From Bacillota bacterium (lineage in GTDB: Bacteria; Bacillota; Clostridia; Oscillospirales; Ruminococcaceae): 64,000 bases of DNA. Shown piece after piece: positions 43,945 to 53,315 of this stretch (its first letter is position 1; each line of letters starts with the position of its first letter). The notes under the pieces were generated by a model. It was not told the origin of the DNA. It saw nothing but the letters and a program-made list of their open reading frames with translations, and did not search any database. The DNA is taken from NCBI GenBank assembly GCA_023431215.1, contig JAEYXR010000011.1, positions 1 to 64,000 on the forward strand. Reading direction: 5' to 3'. Position numbers and translations under genes: made by a program.

Positions 43945-44721
43945 ATGCGCCACTTGATGCTGACTTTGGCCTACCGGGGCACAGAGTACCACGGTTTTCA
44001 GGTACAGCATAATAAAATTACCGTTTGTCAGGTGGTGCAGGACGCCATCCAAAGGGTATTCGGCAGTCGTTTAGATATCAAAGGCTGCTCCCGCACCGAT
44101 GCGGGGGTGCATGCCAACGGCTTTGTCCTCACCTTTTTTACCGAAAAAAATATTGCGTGCCAAGGAGTGGTGGAGGCAATGAATATTGCTCTTCCCGTGG
44201 ATGTTGCGGTAAAAAGCTGCAGGGAGGTACCAACAGAGTTTCATCCCCGGTACGACTGCCTTGGCAAAAGGTATCTTTATCAAATGTATGTAAGCCGTGC
44301 CCGGGACCCATTTTTGGAAAATCTGGCGCTGCAGGTGCGCTTTCCCATAGATGCGCAGCGTATGCAGCAGGCCGCCTCATATTTTGTGGGCACCCACGAT
44401 TTTAGTGCATTTTGCTCCGCCGGCGGATCGGTGGAGGATAAGGTTCGCACCATTTACCAGTGTAGTGTTATGCAGCAGGGTGAGCGTTTGACCCTTGCCA
44501 TAACCGGAGACGGCTTTTTATACAACATGGTGCGCATCATTGCAGGAACACTGCTGGAAGTAGGCCGCGGCAAGCTTATGCCGGAGGAGATACCGCTGAT
44601 TCTGCAAAGCGGTGACCGCGCAAGGGCGGGGGCTACGGCTCTTGCCTGCGGACTGTATTTGGACAAGGTGTTTTATGCCCCGCCTGTGGGCAGCGGGCTG
44701 GAACCTTTCTCCACCGGCTGA
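43945..44721 (+). CDS. truA: tRNA pseudouridine(38-40) synthase TruA
   Basis: Makes pseudouridine at positions 38-40 of tRNA. The 258 residues show catalytic Asp52 in CSRTDAGVHA, the YRGTEYHGFQ entry motif and FLYNMVRIIAGTL near the end. ATAGGAGG precedes the ATG at 43945. Its place behind ecfT is the usual Firmicute order. A weak stem and T run at about 43859-43894 may end ecfT transcripts. Confidence 0.95.
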   Translation: MRHLMLTLAYRGTEYHGFQVQHNKITVCQVVQDAIQRVFGSRLDIKGCSRTDAGVHANGFVLTFFTEKNIACQGVVEAMNIALPVDVAVKSCREVPTEFHPRYDCLGKRYLYQMYVSRARDPFLENLALQVRFPIDAQRMQQAASYFVGTHDFSAFCSAGGSVEDKVRTIYQCSVMQQGERLTLAITGDGFLYNMVRIIAGTLLEVGRGKLMPEEIPLILQSGDRARAGATALACGLYLDKVFYAPPVGSGLEPFSTG

Positions 44722-44783
44722 CCGTTACAAAAAAACAGCGGTTGTGCCGATATATTCATTACACAACAACTGGGAGGCGCAGC

Positions 44784-45950
44784 ATGGGAGAAACAACCGA
44801 ATTTGAAAAACTGCGCCGTAAGCGTAAGCGTAAGCGCAACATCAAACGCTTTTTTGGCCTGGTTTTGGCGATGATTTTAAGCATTGCCGGCGTAATTGCC
44901 GCAGATAAAATTTATCACTGGGACTTGGGTACCAAGCTGAGCAACGTAATATCCGGCATGCGTCCGGGCGGAGGCTTTCCGGTCCCTATGGATGACTTGG
45001 ATGTACTGAAGCTTTTGCCTATGGGCAAGGATATTGCTGTGGCAACAAGCTCCGGTACCTATATCTACAACAGCAAGGGTGCTAGGCTGGCTCTTTGGCC
45101 TAACAGCTATAACCAGCCTGTAAGCAAGGTGGGCGGCGGTAAGCTGCTGACCTTTGATTTGGGCGGTACTCATCTGCGGGTAGACAACAAGTCGGAGGAG
45201 ATTTACTCCGAGGATGTAGGCGGGCGCATTTATGCTGCCGACATTGCACAAAATGGCGGCATGGCGGTGGCTTGTGCTACACGGGGGCATTTGTCCAAGG
45301 TAACGGCTTACAACACCCGATATGCCGTTATGTATACCTGGTACACCAATACAGGTACCGTTTATGGCCTTTCTATGTCACCCAACGGGCAGCGGTTTGC
45401 AGCGGTTAGTCTCTACTCCAAAGGGGGAAAGCTGACTACCCAGCTTCATATTCATAACACAGCCCTCAGCGAAACCGAGGCTGAGGTGGCTGTAGTGCCC
45501 ATGGAGGATGAACTGGTACTATCTCTGCAGTGGACACAGCAGGATACCATTCAAATATTGACAGACCGCAATCTTTACCTTTTTGACCAAGAGGGACGGG
45601 AGATTACACGGGAACCTGCTCCCACAGGGCTTATCACCTGCTATAATGACCCCGAGGGCGGCATGTATTTGGCTTATGGAGATTACCGTGAGCAGGATGG
45701 CGTTACCGTAGAGGCTTACGATGAGAAAATGAAATTGGCAGGAAGCACACAGGTAAACCGCAAGGTTCTCTCCATTCAGACAATAGACAGCGGCCGTGTG
45801 CTGCTGCTTACCGAAGGCAAGCTTTATTTGGCCAACGATGATCTGCGTGAAGTCAAGGAGCGCAAGGCCCAGGACCTTACCGCCGTGTGTGGCATTGGCA
45901 ATGTGATTTACGGCATTACACCCGACGGCCTTACCCGGGGCAGCCTTTGA
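44784..45950 (+). CDS. DUF5711-like membrane-anchored beta-propeller protein
   Basis: The 388 residues have a very basic cytosolic N-terminus (LRRKRKRKRNIKR), one membrane span (about 24-42) and an outside part of about 330 residues built of repeated beta strands (GTYIYNSKGARLALWP, IYAADIAQNGGMAVACATR, VYGLSMSPNGQRFAAVSL). This fits a six- or seven-bladed propeller of the DUF5711 family. GGGAGG lies before ATG 44784. Neighbouring CvpA and the location suggest envelope work, but no function is established. Confidence 0.78.
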   Translation: MGETTEFEKLRRKRKRKRNIKRFFGLVLAMILSIAGVIAADKIYHWDLGTKLSNVISGMRPGGGFPVPMDDLDVLKLLPMGKDIAVATSSGTYIYNSKGARLALWPNSYNQPVSKVGGGKLLTFDLGGTHLRVDNKSEEIYSEDVGGRIYAADIAQNGGMAVACATRGHLSKVTAYNTRYAVMYTWYTNTGTVYGLSMSPNGQRFAAVSLYSKGGKLTTQLHIHNTALSETEAEVAVVPMEDELVLSLQWTQQDTIQILTDRNLYLFDQEGREITREPAPTGLITCYNDPEGGMYLAYGDYREQDGVTVEAYDEKMKLAGSTQVNRKVLSIQTIDSGRVLLLTEGKLYLANDDLREVKERKAQDLTAVCGIGNVIYGITPDGLTRGSL

Positions 45951-46076
45951 TATGATGCAGGCTATGCTGGCATAGCAGGCGTGCAGAGGGCTATCTGCAA
46001 CAATTACAGCATATAGATACAGTTGAAGCCATCATACCTTCTTTAATTACTTCACAGTGAAAGGAGCATCGGCGCC

Positions 46077-46841
46077 ATGGAGTTGACATCATCATTGATT
46101 TTAGATATCATCCTTTTTGCCATATTGCTGGGCATTGTCTGGCGTGCGTGGCGGGCAGGCTTTGTTTCTGCCTTTATCAGTCTGGTGGGTTCACTGGCAG
46201 GATACCTTGGGGCGGCGCTTTTAAGCGGCCCCATCAGCCAGCAGTTGTACACAGTTTTTGTACAAAAGCATGTACTTAATTATGTAACCGATAAACTGCC
46301 ACAAACGGTAGGTGGCGTTCCCCTGGAGAATTTGGGTCAGGTGGCCGGGCTGGCAGGTTTTCAGGATCAGGCAATTTCTATCATCAGCCAAGCGTTGGAA
46401 AATTTGAATCTGGATCTGGCTTTTTTAACGGGAAAAGACACCGAAACTGCTGCACAAGGTATTTTTGGCAAGGTTACTCAGGAGGGTACCGGTGTGGCGC
46501 AGGCGGTTACCGAAGTGGTAGTAGGCCCGGCTGTAGAATTTGTTTTGCGTACCGTTGTATTTTTTATACTATTTTTGCTCATTATGTTTGTGGTACGACT
46601 TTTGGTAGGCCTTGGCAAGGGCTTTAACCATGTCCCGCTGGTGGGCGGCATCAACCGCCTGATGGGCCTGGGGCTGGGACTTGTCAATGCTGCTGTTGTA
46701 GGGTATCTTATTACTATGGCATTGGTGCTGGTTGTTGCTGTTTCGGGCAACAAGTGGGAACTTTTAAATTCTTCGGTACTGGAAGAAGCAAGGCTGCTTA
46801 TGTGGTTTAAACACCTTGATCTCATGAGTATTTTTTCGTAA
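46077..46841 (+). CDS. CvpA family membrane protein
   Basis: The 254 residues contain four hydrophobic segments, with LILDIILFAILLGIVWRAWRAG at the start and GFVSAFISLVG as family marks. CvpA proteins are linked to colicin V production, envelope integrity and bile/deoxycholate resistance. AAAGGAG precedes ATG 46077. The middle part (about 60-140) is a longer extracellular loop than in E. coli CvpA. Biochemical role unknown. Confidence 0.85.
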   Translation: MELTSSLILDIILFAILLGIVWRAWRAGFVSAFISLVGSLAGYLGAALLSGPISQQLYTVFVQKHVLNYVTDKLPQTVGGVPLENLGQVAGLAGFQDQAISIISQALENLNLDLAFLTGKDTETAAQGIFGKVTQEGTGVAQAVTEVVVGPAVEFVLRTVVFFILFLLIMFVVRLLVGLGKGFNHVPLVGGINRLMGLGLGLVNAAVVGYLITMALVLVVAVSGNKWELLNSSVLEEARLLMWFKHLDLMSIFS

Positions 46842-46984
46842 ATGAGTATAGCTGCCTTACAATTTGGTTATGATGCCTACAGTATGCCTAAAGGGCACAT
46901 CCGCATTGATTAAAACTGTCTGGTATGGTTTTGATACATATGCCCTCGCGGAAAAGCAAGCCCGGGAGAAAGGAAAACCCCCTT

Positions 46985-47566
46985 ATGCTAAAACATATTC
47001 CCAATCTCTTATCTGTTATCAGGCTGCTCCTAATTCCTGTTTTTTGGATCTATTATGCAGCGGCACAAACCGTAGAAGACTTTCATTTTTGCGGTTTATT
47101 GCTGGTGATTTCGGGTATAACAGACATCATGGATGGACTGATTGCAAGAAAATTTAATTTTATTACCGATTTGGGCAAGGTGTTGGACCCTGTGGCGGAC
47201 AAGCTTACCCAGTTTACCGTTGCCATTGCCATCTGCCTGCGGCACCCGTGGGTATGGCCATTGGCGGCGCTGCTGGCGGTTAAGGATATTGCCATGGCCG
47301 TGGGGGGATTTTTCCTTTATAAACGGTACCGGCGCATTGACGGTTCCAGGTGGTATGGCAAATTGGCCACAGTCATCTTTTATGTGGTTATCATTTTACT
47401 GGTTTCCAACCCCGGGCTTTTGGATGCCCGCTATGTTTGGGTAGCCATGGCGGTGGTGGGTGGTTCCATGTTGTTTGCAGGAATTATGTATGCCCGCAGC
47501 TGTGTAAGCCTGGTACGCCAAAGCCCTGTAAAGCCTCAAAGCGCACCCCGTGAGCCGGCGGCTTAG
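46985..47566 (+). CDS. CDP-alcohol phosphatidyltransferase (second, PgsA/cardiolipin-synthase type)
   Basis: The 193 residues carry six hydrophobic segments and the CDP-alcohol motif DIMDGLIARKFN with DLGKVLDPVADK. This marks a phosphatidylglycerol-phosphate or cardiolipin/archaetidyl-type synthase. It is distinct from pgsA at 29.6 kb and may act on another alcohol such as phosphatidylglycerol (cardiolipin synthase). AAAGGA lies upstream of ATG 46985; the upstream frame to 46925 is unlikely. Confidence 0.85.
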   Translation: MLKHIPNLLSVIRLLLIPVFWIYYAAAQTVEDFHFCGLLLVISGITDIMDGLIARKFNFITDLGKVLDPVADKLTQFTVAIAICLRHPWVWPLAALLAVKDIAMAVGGFFLYKRYRRIDGSRWYGKLATVIFYVVIILLVSNPGLLDARYVWVAMAVVGGSMLFAGIMYARSCVSLVRQSPVKPQSAPREPAA

Positions 47567-47863
47567 CAACCATTTTTTTCTAAAATTTACTAAATTTAAT
47601 CACAACTTTTTTGCTGACTCATAAAAAATTCATACGGGGTTCACAAGGCGGCGTTATACTTTGTAACAACATAATACCAAGCTCTGAGCAGTGGCCCGCA
47701 CCTTTGCCGGCAACCGTCTTTTGGTGGATGTAAAACCCTTTTGCAGGGCTTGCCGTAGAATGAATCAGCAATTGTTAGTATAAATTTGCACCAAAAATAA
47801 ACTATGTAAAGTTCCACTTTGAGGAGGTACCGCTGGTGCGTACCGCCGGAAGGAGCATGATTG

Positions 47864-50191
47864 ATGGATATGATGTGTACAAGATGCCGCAAGCGTTTGG
47901 CTGTGGTATATATGACCCGTATGGAAAACGGAAAGACAATTAACGAGGGCTTGTGCCTAAAGTGTGCCAAGGAATTAAATCTTGGCCCTGTGGACGACCT
48001 GATGAAAAAAATGGGCATCTCCGAAGAGGATCTGGATGCCGTTAACGAGCAGATGATGGAGGCCATGGGCGGGCAGGACCCGGAAAGCCTGTTTGAACAG
48101 GGAGGAGCCATGCCCTTTCCCTTTTTGCAGAACCTGTTTGGCGGTTCCTCAGAAAATCAGCCCTCCATAGAAGATTCTGCTTTGGCAGAGGCTCAGCCGG
48201 AGAACATAGGCTTGGAAAAAGCAGGACAAAAAACCTCTGCCAACAGCCGTGGCAAAGGTGAAAAAGAAAAGAATAAAGAGTCTTACAAGTATTTGGACAA
48301 CTTTTGTGAAAACCTTACCCAAAAGGCCAGAGACGGAAAAATGGATATGATTGTGGGCCGCGATAAGGAGATTTATCGTGTAACCCAGATTTTAAACCGC
48401 CGTACCAAAAATAACCCTTGCCTCATCGGAGAGCCCGGCGTGGGCAAAACCGCCATTGCCGAGGGCATAGCCCAAAGAATTGCCGACGGACAGGTGCCTT
48501 ACAAGCTGCAGGACAAGGAAGTGTACATGCTTGACCTTACCGGCCTTGTGGCAGGTACCCAGTTCCGCGGCCAGTTTGAAAGCCGTGTCAAAGGACTTTT
48601 GGCCGATGTTAAAAAAGCAGGCAACGTCATCTTGTTTATTGACGAGGTGCATACCCTTGTTGGGGTGGGTGACAGTGAGGGCAGCATGAATGCCGCCAAC
48701 ATCCTAAAACCTGCCCTCAGCCGTGGAGAAATTCAGATTATTGGAGCCACCACCTTTAACGAGTACCGTAAGAATATCGAAAAGGACGCCGCCTTGGAAC
48801 GCCGTTTTCAGGCCGTTAAGGTTGAGGAGCCTACCATTGAAGATACAATACAGGTGCTTCTTGGCATTAAAAAATATTACGAAAGTTATCATCGTGTAAA
48901 AATCAGCGACCAGCTGGTACAGCGTGCGGTGGTACTTTCCGAAAGATATATCAACGACCGCTTTTTGCCCGATAAAGCCATAGACCTTATGGACGAGGCA
49001 TGCTCCTGCGCCAACCTGGAAAGCAAGGTAATGGTGGAGTACGATACGGCATACCGTGCCAAAATGAAAGTGGACGAAAAGATTGCTCAGCTGGAAAAAG
49101 AAGATGTGATTGACTACGAAAAGATAGCAGAGGCAAAATCGGAGGCAGCCCGCCTGCAGCAGGAGGTGGAGCAGCTGGCTCCCCAAGCGCTGAACGTTTC
49201 GGTTACCGAGGAGGATCTGGCCAAGGTGATTGAGCTTTGGACAGGTATCCCTGCCAGCAAAATCAGAGAGAGCGAAATTGGACGCGTGGCGCATCTGGAA
49301 GAAAACATGGCTAAAAAGATTATTGGGCAAACGGAGGCCATTGGCCTGGTGGGTGCCGCTGTGCGCCGTGCCAGAGTTAACATCAGCCCCCGCAAGCGTC
49401 CGGCCTCCTTCTTGTTTGTTGGCCCCACCGGCGTAGGCAAGACCGAGCTGGTCAAGGTGCTCGCTCAAGAGCTTTTTGACAACGTAGAGCCTATGATTCG
49501 TCTGGATATGTCGGAGTTTATGGAAAAGCACTCGGTAAGCCGCATTATCGGCTCTCCTCCCGGCTACGTGGGTTATGACGAGGCCGGCCAGCTTACCGAA
49601 AAGGTACGCAGACGCCCATACTCCATTGTTCTGTTTGATGAAATTGAAAAAGCACACCCCGATGTGATGAACATTCTGCTGCAGATTTTGGACGAGGGCC
49701 GTATTACTGATGCCCAGGGCCGTAATGTAAGCTTTGAAAATACCATTATTGTCATGACCTCCAACGCAGGCAGTGAGCGTCAGGAGAACGCCCTTGGCTT
49801 TAACAAGCAGCCTCTGGATGTGGCAAAGGATAAGGCAATGCGTTCACTTCGGGAATTTTTACGCCCCGAGTTTTTGGCACGTATCGATGAGATTGTGGTG
49901 TTCCGTCCCTTGGGTAAGGAGGATTTTGAAAAGATTGCCGCCCTTATGCTGGATGAAATCAAGCCCGTACTGTTGGAAAAAGGCGTACGCTTTGATTACA
50001 CTCCGGAGGTGCTTTCTACCATTGCCCAGGAGGCCTTTGGACACAAGAGCGGTGCCAGAGATATCCGCCGCTGCATCCGCAAGTCGGTGGAAGATCCTAT
50101 CTGCACCCTCCTTGCCTCCTGCATGGAGAATCCCCCGGCATTGATGCTGGCAGAAGTAAAAGAAGGCAAAATAACACTTACAACCGAGTAA
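47864..50191 (+). CDS. clpE: ClpE-type AAA+ unfoldase with N-terminal zinc finger
   Basis: An ATPase that unfolds proteins for ClpP or solo. The 775 residues show a zinc finger (Cys5-x2-Cys8 and Cys31-x2-Cys34), a low-complexity Gln/Glu linker, two AAA+ modules (GEPGVGKT from 189, GPTGVGKT from 520) and a middle coiled-coil, ending in the ClpE-type C-terminus. The zinc finger sets it apart from ClpC. ATG 47864 follows GGAAGGAG. No CtsR or CIRCE box is visible in the 290-base leader (47567-47863). A terminator lies at 50197. Confidence 0.9.
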   Translation: MDMMCTRCRKRLAVVYMTRMENGKTINEGLCLKCAKELNLGPVDDLMKKMGISEEDLDAVNEQMMEAMGGQDPESLFEQGGAMPFPFLQNLFGGSSENQPSIEDSALAEAQPENIGLEKAGQKTSANSRGKGEKEKNKESYKYLDNFCENLTQKARDGKMDMIVGRDKEIYRVTQILNRRTKNNPCLIGEPGVGKTAIAEGIAQRIADGQVPYKLQDKEVYMLDLTGLVAGTQFRGQFESRVKGLLADVKKAGNVILFIDEVHTLVGVGDSEGSMNAANILKPALSRGEIQIIGATTFNEYRKNIEKDAALERRFQAVKVEEPTIEDTIQVLLGIKKYYESYHRVKISDQLVQRAVVLSERYINDRFLPDKAIDLMDEACSCANLESKVMVEYDTAYRAKMKVDEKIAQLEKEDVIDYEKIAEAKSEAARLQQEVEQLAPQALNVSVTEEDLAKVIELWTGIPASKIRESEIGRVAHLEENMAKKIIGQTEAIGLVGAAVRRARVNISPRKRPASFLFVGPTGVGKTELVKVLAQELFDNVEPMIRLDMSEFMEKHSVSRIIGSPPGYVGYDEAGQLTEKVRRRPYSIVLFDEIEKAHPDVMNILLQILDEGRITDAQGRNVSFENTIIVMTSNAGSERQENALGFNKQPLDVAKDKAMRSLREFLRPEFLARIDEIVVFRPLGKEDFEKIAALMLDEIKPVLLEKGVRFDYTPEVLSTIAQEAFGHKSGARDIRRCIRKSVEDPICTLLASCMENPPALMLAEVKEGKITLTTE

Positions 50192-50196
50192 AATAC

Positions 50197-50234
50197 AAAA
50201 GCAGCTTTCAGGGCAACTCTGAAGGCTGCTTTTT
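50197..50234 (+). terminator. Terminator of clpE
   Basis: AAAAGCAGCTTTCAG pairs with CTGAAGGCTGCTTTT (one bulge) followed by T-rich DNA. Confidence 0.85.
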
Positions 50235-50527
50235 TGCATTGATGTTTTGTCAGGCACAAACAGAAAATTTAGGGTTTGATTCAAAAAAAGTAAAGTTTAC
50301 TAAAGAAATAAAAATACTTACTATGAAATAAAGTATAATTCTATTTCGTACCATATATGTAATACTATTTCTTCGATTAAATTTTTGAATCGAAGCTGCC
50401 GTGCAGAGTGCGTGGGCACATCTCATGCAGAATTCTACGTGCCGATGCGCTACTAAAAGCTTAGGAAAGCTTTTGAAATGATTCCAGCTTAAAGTATGAA
50501 CAGTTGGTAAAAAAATGTGTTTGGAAC
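50235..50527. other. AT-rich gene-free stretch before the ABC unit
   Basis: No ORF is credible. A small palindrome (CTTCGATT...AATCGAAG, about 50372-50396) and an imperfect CGTG-rich stem at 50400-50450 are visible; neither matches a known RNA family. Confidence 0.4.
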
Positions 50528-50556
50528 TTGAAGAAACTGTATTAACATGATATAGT
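50528..50556 (+). promoter_or_regulatory. Promoter of the ABC operon, nearly leaderless
   Basis: TTGAAG at 50528-50533, a 17-base spacer and TATAGT at 50551-50556 put the transcription start near 50563, only about 11 bases before the ATG. Confidence 0.6.
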
Positions 50557-50573
50557 ACAGTTAATACATAGGA

Positions 50574-51455
50574 ATGGATGATGATAGCTTGTCTGCAATA
50601 ATCAGAACCGTAAACCTGCGCAAGGCGTACCGGGTCGGCACCGAAAAGGTGGTGGCGCTGGGATGCATTAACCTGGAGATTGAAAAAGGCCAGGTTTGCT
50701 GCATTTTGGGTACCTCCGGTTCGGGTAAGTCCACCCTGCTTAACCAGCTTGCAGGGCTGGAAAAGCCTACCCGCGGTGAGGTGTTTGTCAAGGGGGCAAA
50801 GATTTCAGCCTTTTCTGAGAAAAAACTTGCCCATTTTAGGCAAAAGAACATCGGCTTTGTGTTCCAGTCCTATAATCTGCTGGCGGGCATTACCGCAGCA
50901 GAAAATGTGGCACTGCCTCTTACCTTTCGGGGGATGGGAAAGCGCAAGCGCGAAAAATTGGCGCTGGAGATGCTCAAAGAAGTTGGTTTGGCAGACCGAG
51001 CCAAGCATAAGCCCAACGAAATGTCAGGCGGCCAGCAGCAGCGCGTGGGTATTGCAAGAGCCTTTGTGGCAAAGCCCGATGTTGTGTTTGCCGATGAACC
51101 TACGGGAAACCTGGATACCAAAACAACCAAGGAAGTAATGAATTTGTTCTTAAGGTTTGCCCGGGAGCTGGGTATCACCATTGTACTGGTAACCCATGAC
51201 CGCTCTTTGGCAAGGTATGCCGACCGCATTGTGACCATCGTAGACGGTGAGGTAATTTCTGACGAGGCCAACCAATCGCTGTATGAACTGGAACAGCAGG
51301 AGGAGGCAGAAGCACAAGAAAATCAGAAAGCGGAAGAGGTTGCCCACACAGAGCCTGACGAGCATCAACCACTGCAGCAAGAACCTTTGGAAGAAGATAA
51401 GGCGCAAGGGGAAGAAACCCCGGCTCAACTCAAAGAAGCATTGGAGGAAAAGTAA
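50574..51455 (+). CDS. ABC transporter ATP-binding protein (LolD/MacB type) with acidic tail
   Basis: The 293 residues show the MacB/LolD-type ATPase: Walker A GTSGSGKS at 46-53, FVFQSYNLLAGITAAENV, signature MSGGQQQRVGIARA at 150-163, Walker B VVFADEPTGNLD and LVTHD. After residue 233 comes an unusual tail of about 60 residues rich in Glu and Gln with no Cys, probably disordered. ATG 50574 has only a weak site (AGGA, directly adjacent). It heads a three-gene unit. Confidence 0.86.
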   Translation: MDDDSLSAIIRTVNLRKAYRVGTEKVVALGCINLEIEKGQVCCILGTSGSGKSTLLNQLAGLEKPTRGEVFVKGAKISAFSEKKLAHFRQKNIGFVFQSYNLLAGITAAENVALPLTFRGMGKRKREKLALEMLKEVGLADRAKHKPNEMSGGQQQRVGIARAFVAKPDVVFADEPTGNLDTKTTKEVMNLFLRFARELGITIVLVTHDRSLARYADRIVTIVDGEVISDEANQSLYELEQQEEAEAQENQKAEEVAHTEPDEHQPLQQEPLEEDKAQGEETPAQLKEALEEK

Positions 51456-53315
51456 GTGAAATCAACCAAAAGAATTACAGCCCTGGTATTGGCAGGACTG
51501 ATGGTCCTGGGTACTATGGGGTACATATTCAGTGTAATGGCAAACGCAGCTGAACAAACCAGCAATAGTATTGTCTGCAAAGAGTATACAATAAGCGGCA
51601 ATGCCACCACGGGTAAAATTGTTAAAGATGAGCGTGTGACTATTACCTTCCAGCTTACAGGACAAAGTTCAGCGGATATTGCAGCTTTGAATGGCTTTAC
51701 AACAGCTGAATTTAATAGTAATGATAATGGTTTTACATCTAGAAATGAGACTAAATGTACACTTACAGGTACTGCTGATTCAGGAAGTGGCCGACGTACC
51801 CTTACAGTAGAAAATGTTATTTATGCTGGTGGGACAAACAAAAAGTTATCTGTTAATTTAAGCGGGGGTACAGCAACTAAAAGAACAATTACTTTTGATA
51901 TTACCGAATGCCAGGCAGATAAGCCTACAGACCCAACAGACCCCAGCGACCCTGGTAGTGGCGATGGCGACAAGCTGCCTGCAGGTGTCATCAATCCCCG
52001 TTATTCTCTGGAGGAAGTTTACACCCAAAGCAGTAGCGGAAACAAAACCTACTACTTTAACGTAAACGACGGAACCAACAAAGACTCCAGTATTAAAAAA
52101 GGCCGCCTTGCAACCATCCGCGCCAAGGTTACCGATGAAAACGGAACGGTGGCAGGCGTAAATGCCGCAAAGGCAAGTTTGGATATGGGCAGCTTTACAG
52201 GCGGAAGTATTACAATTGAGGGTGTTACCTCCTACGGTGACGGCGTACAGTATTATGTTGTTTTTAAGGGTATTAAGTATTCCGGCAACGGCAATACCCT
52301 TTCTGCCATTGTCAAAAGTGATAGCTACTATGCAGAACTTGCAGCCACTGTATCCGAATGTGTTCCCTATGTGTACGAGGATCCCAAGGATGACAATGAC
52401 GTAGATACAGGGTCGCTGGCTGTAGCCACTCCCTATGTCATCATCAGCCAATACGGCTACGGCGGCAAGGAGATTACCGCAGGCGAAACCTTTACGCTTT
52501 CTTTGACCTTTTACAACACCAGTGCCAACGTGGATGTTCAAAACATGATGGTCACCGTGGGCATGCCTGAGGATCTGATGCTTACCAACTCCTCCAATAC
52601 CTTCTACATAGACAATCTGACAACCAAAAGCTCTGTGACCAAGACCATTCAGGTCACTGCCCGGCCCAATGCAAAGGCACAGTCTCACAATCTTGACGTT
52701 TCTATGAATTATCAGTACATCGACCATCATACCAACGCACGTCGTGATAATTCCACCGATGAAAAGATTGCCATCCCAGTTATTCAAATTGACCGCTTCC
52801 AGGTTACCGGCATTGAGGTGCAGAATGAGATAGGTGTGGGTGAAGAAGGCCTTATCACCGTTAATTTTGTCAACAAAGGCCGAAGTGACGTTTACAACAT
52901 CTCTGCCGAGATTACCGGCAATATCCAGAACCCCGGTCAGCAAAAGAACCTGGGTAACCTGACCTCCGGCTCTACCGGTACCGTAGACTTTTATGCAATT
53001 CCCACAGAGGCTGGTACTATCAGCGGTGAAGTTATTATCACCTACGAGGATACCAACATGGAAGAAAAGACCGTCAACATTCCCTACAGTGCTACCGTCA
53101 TTGACTACAGCGACATGGCAGGCGGCGGTATGGGCGGCGGCAAGGATCCCATGTTCCCCGGTGGAGACATGGGCGGCATGGAGCCTGAAGAAGAGAAAAA
53201 GTCTCCCTTGCCTTGGGTTGTCGGCGGCGTAGCTGTGGCTGCAGTAGCCGTTGGAATTATTGCAAAGAAGCAGATAGATAAAAAGAGGAGTGAGGCCGCC
53301 GATGCGGATCTTTGA
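51456..53315 (+). CDS. Large secreted, membrane-anchored surface protein (COG1361-like)
   Basis: The 619 residues open with a signal segment (about 7-30), then two alike beta domains (about 40-155 and 180-305) that both end in a T-x-x-x-(S/T)EC motif. A Pro/Asp/Ser linker (PTDPTDPSDPGSGDGD) separates them. Two CARDB/alpha-galactosidase-NEW3-like domains follow (about 320-540), then a Gly/Met-rich stretch and a C-terminal membrane span (about 585-603). The first domain is clearly richer in A/T than the rest. GTG 51456 follows GGAGG. It sits between an ATPase and a MacB-type permease, so it is probably the surface partner. Confidence 0.85.
   Translation: MKSTKRITALVLAGLMVLGTMGYIFSVMANAAEQTSNSIVCKEYTISGNATTGKIVKDERVTITFQLTGQSSADIAALNGFTTAEFNSNDNGFTSRNETKCTLTGTADSGSGRRTLTVENVIYAGGTNKKLSVNLSGGTATKRTITFDITECQADKPTDPTDPSDPGSGDGDKLPAGVINPRYSLEEVYTQSSSGNKTYYFNVNDGTNKDSSIKKGRLATIRAKVTDENGTVAGVNAAKASLDMGSFTGGSITIEGVTSYGDGVQYYVVFKGIKYSGNGNTLSAIVKSDSYYAELAATVSECVPYVYEDPKDDNDVDTGSLAVATPYVIISQYGYGGKEITAGETFTLSLTFYNTSANVDVQNMMVTVGMPEDLMLTNSSNTFYIDNLTTKSSVTKTIQVTARPNAKAQSHNLDVSMNYQYIDHHTNARRDNSTDEKIAIPVIQIDRFQVTGIEVQNEIGVGEEGLITVNFVNKGRSDVYNISAEITGNIQNPGQQKNLGNLTSGSTGTVDFYAIPTEAGTISGEVIITYEDTNMEEKTVNIPYSATVIDYSDMAGGGMGGGKDPMFPGGDMGGMEPEEEKKSPLPWVVGGVAVAAVAVGIIAKKQIDKKRSEAADADL

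Noticed and set aside
46864..47157. 97-codon plus-strand ORF overlapping the second CDP-alcohol phosphatidyltransferase
   Set aside because: Wrong frame with no ribosome site; the real gene starts at 46985 and carries the complete family motif.
48704..49657. 317-codon minus-strand ORF opposite clpE
   Set aside because: Antisense to the well-conserved AAA+ modules; no family similarity.
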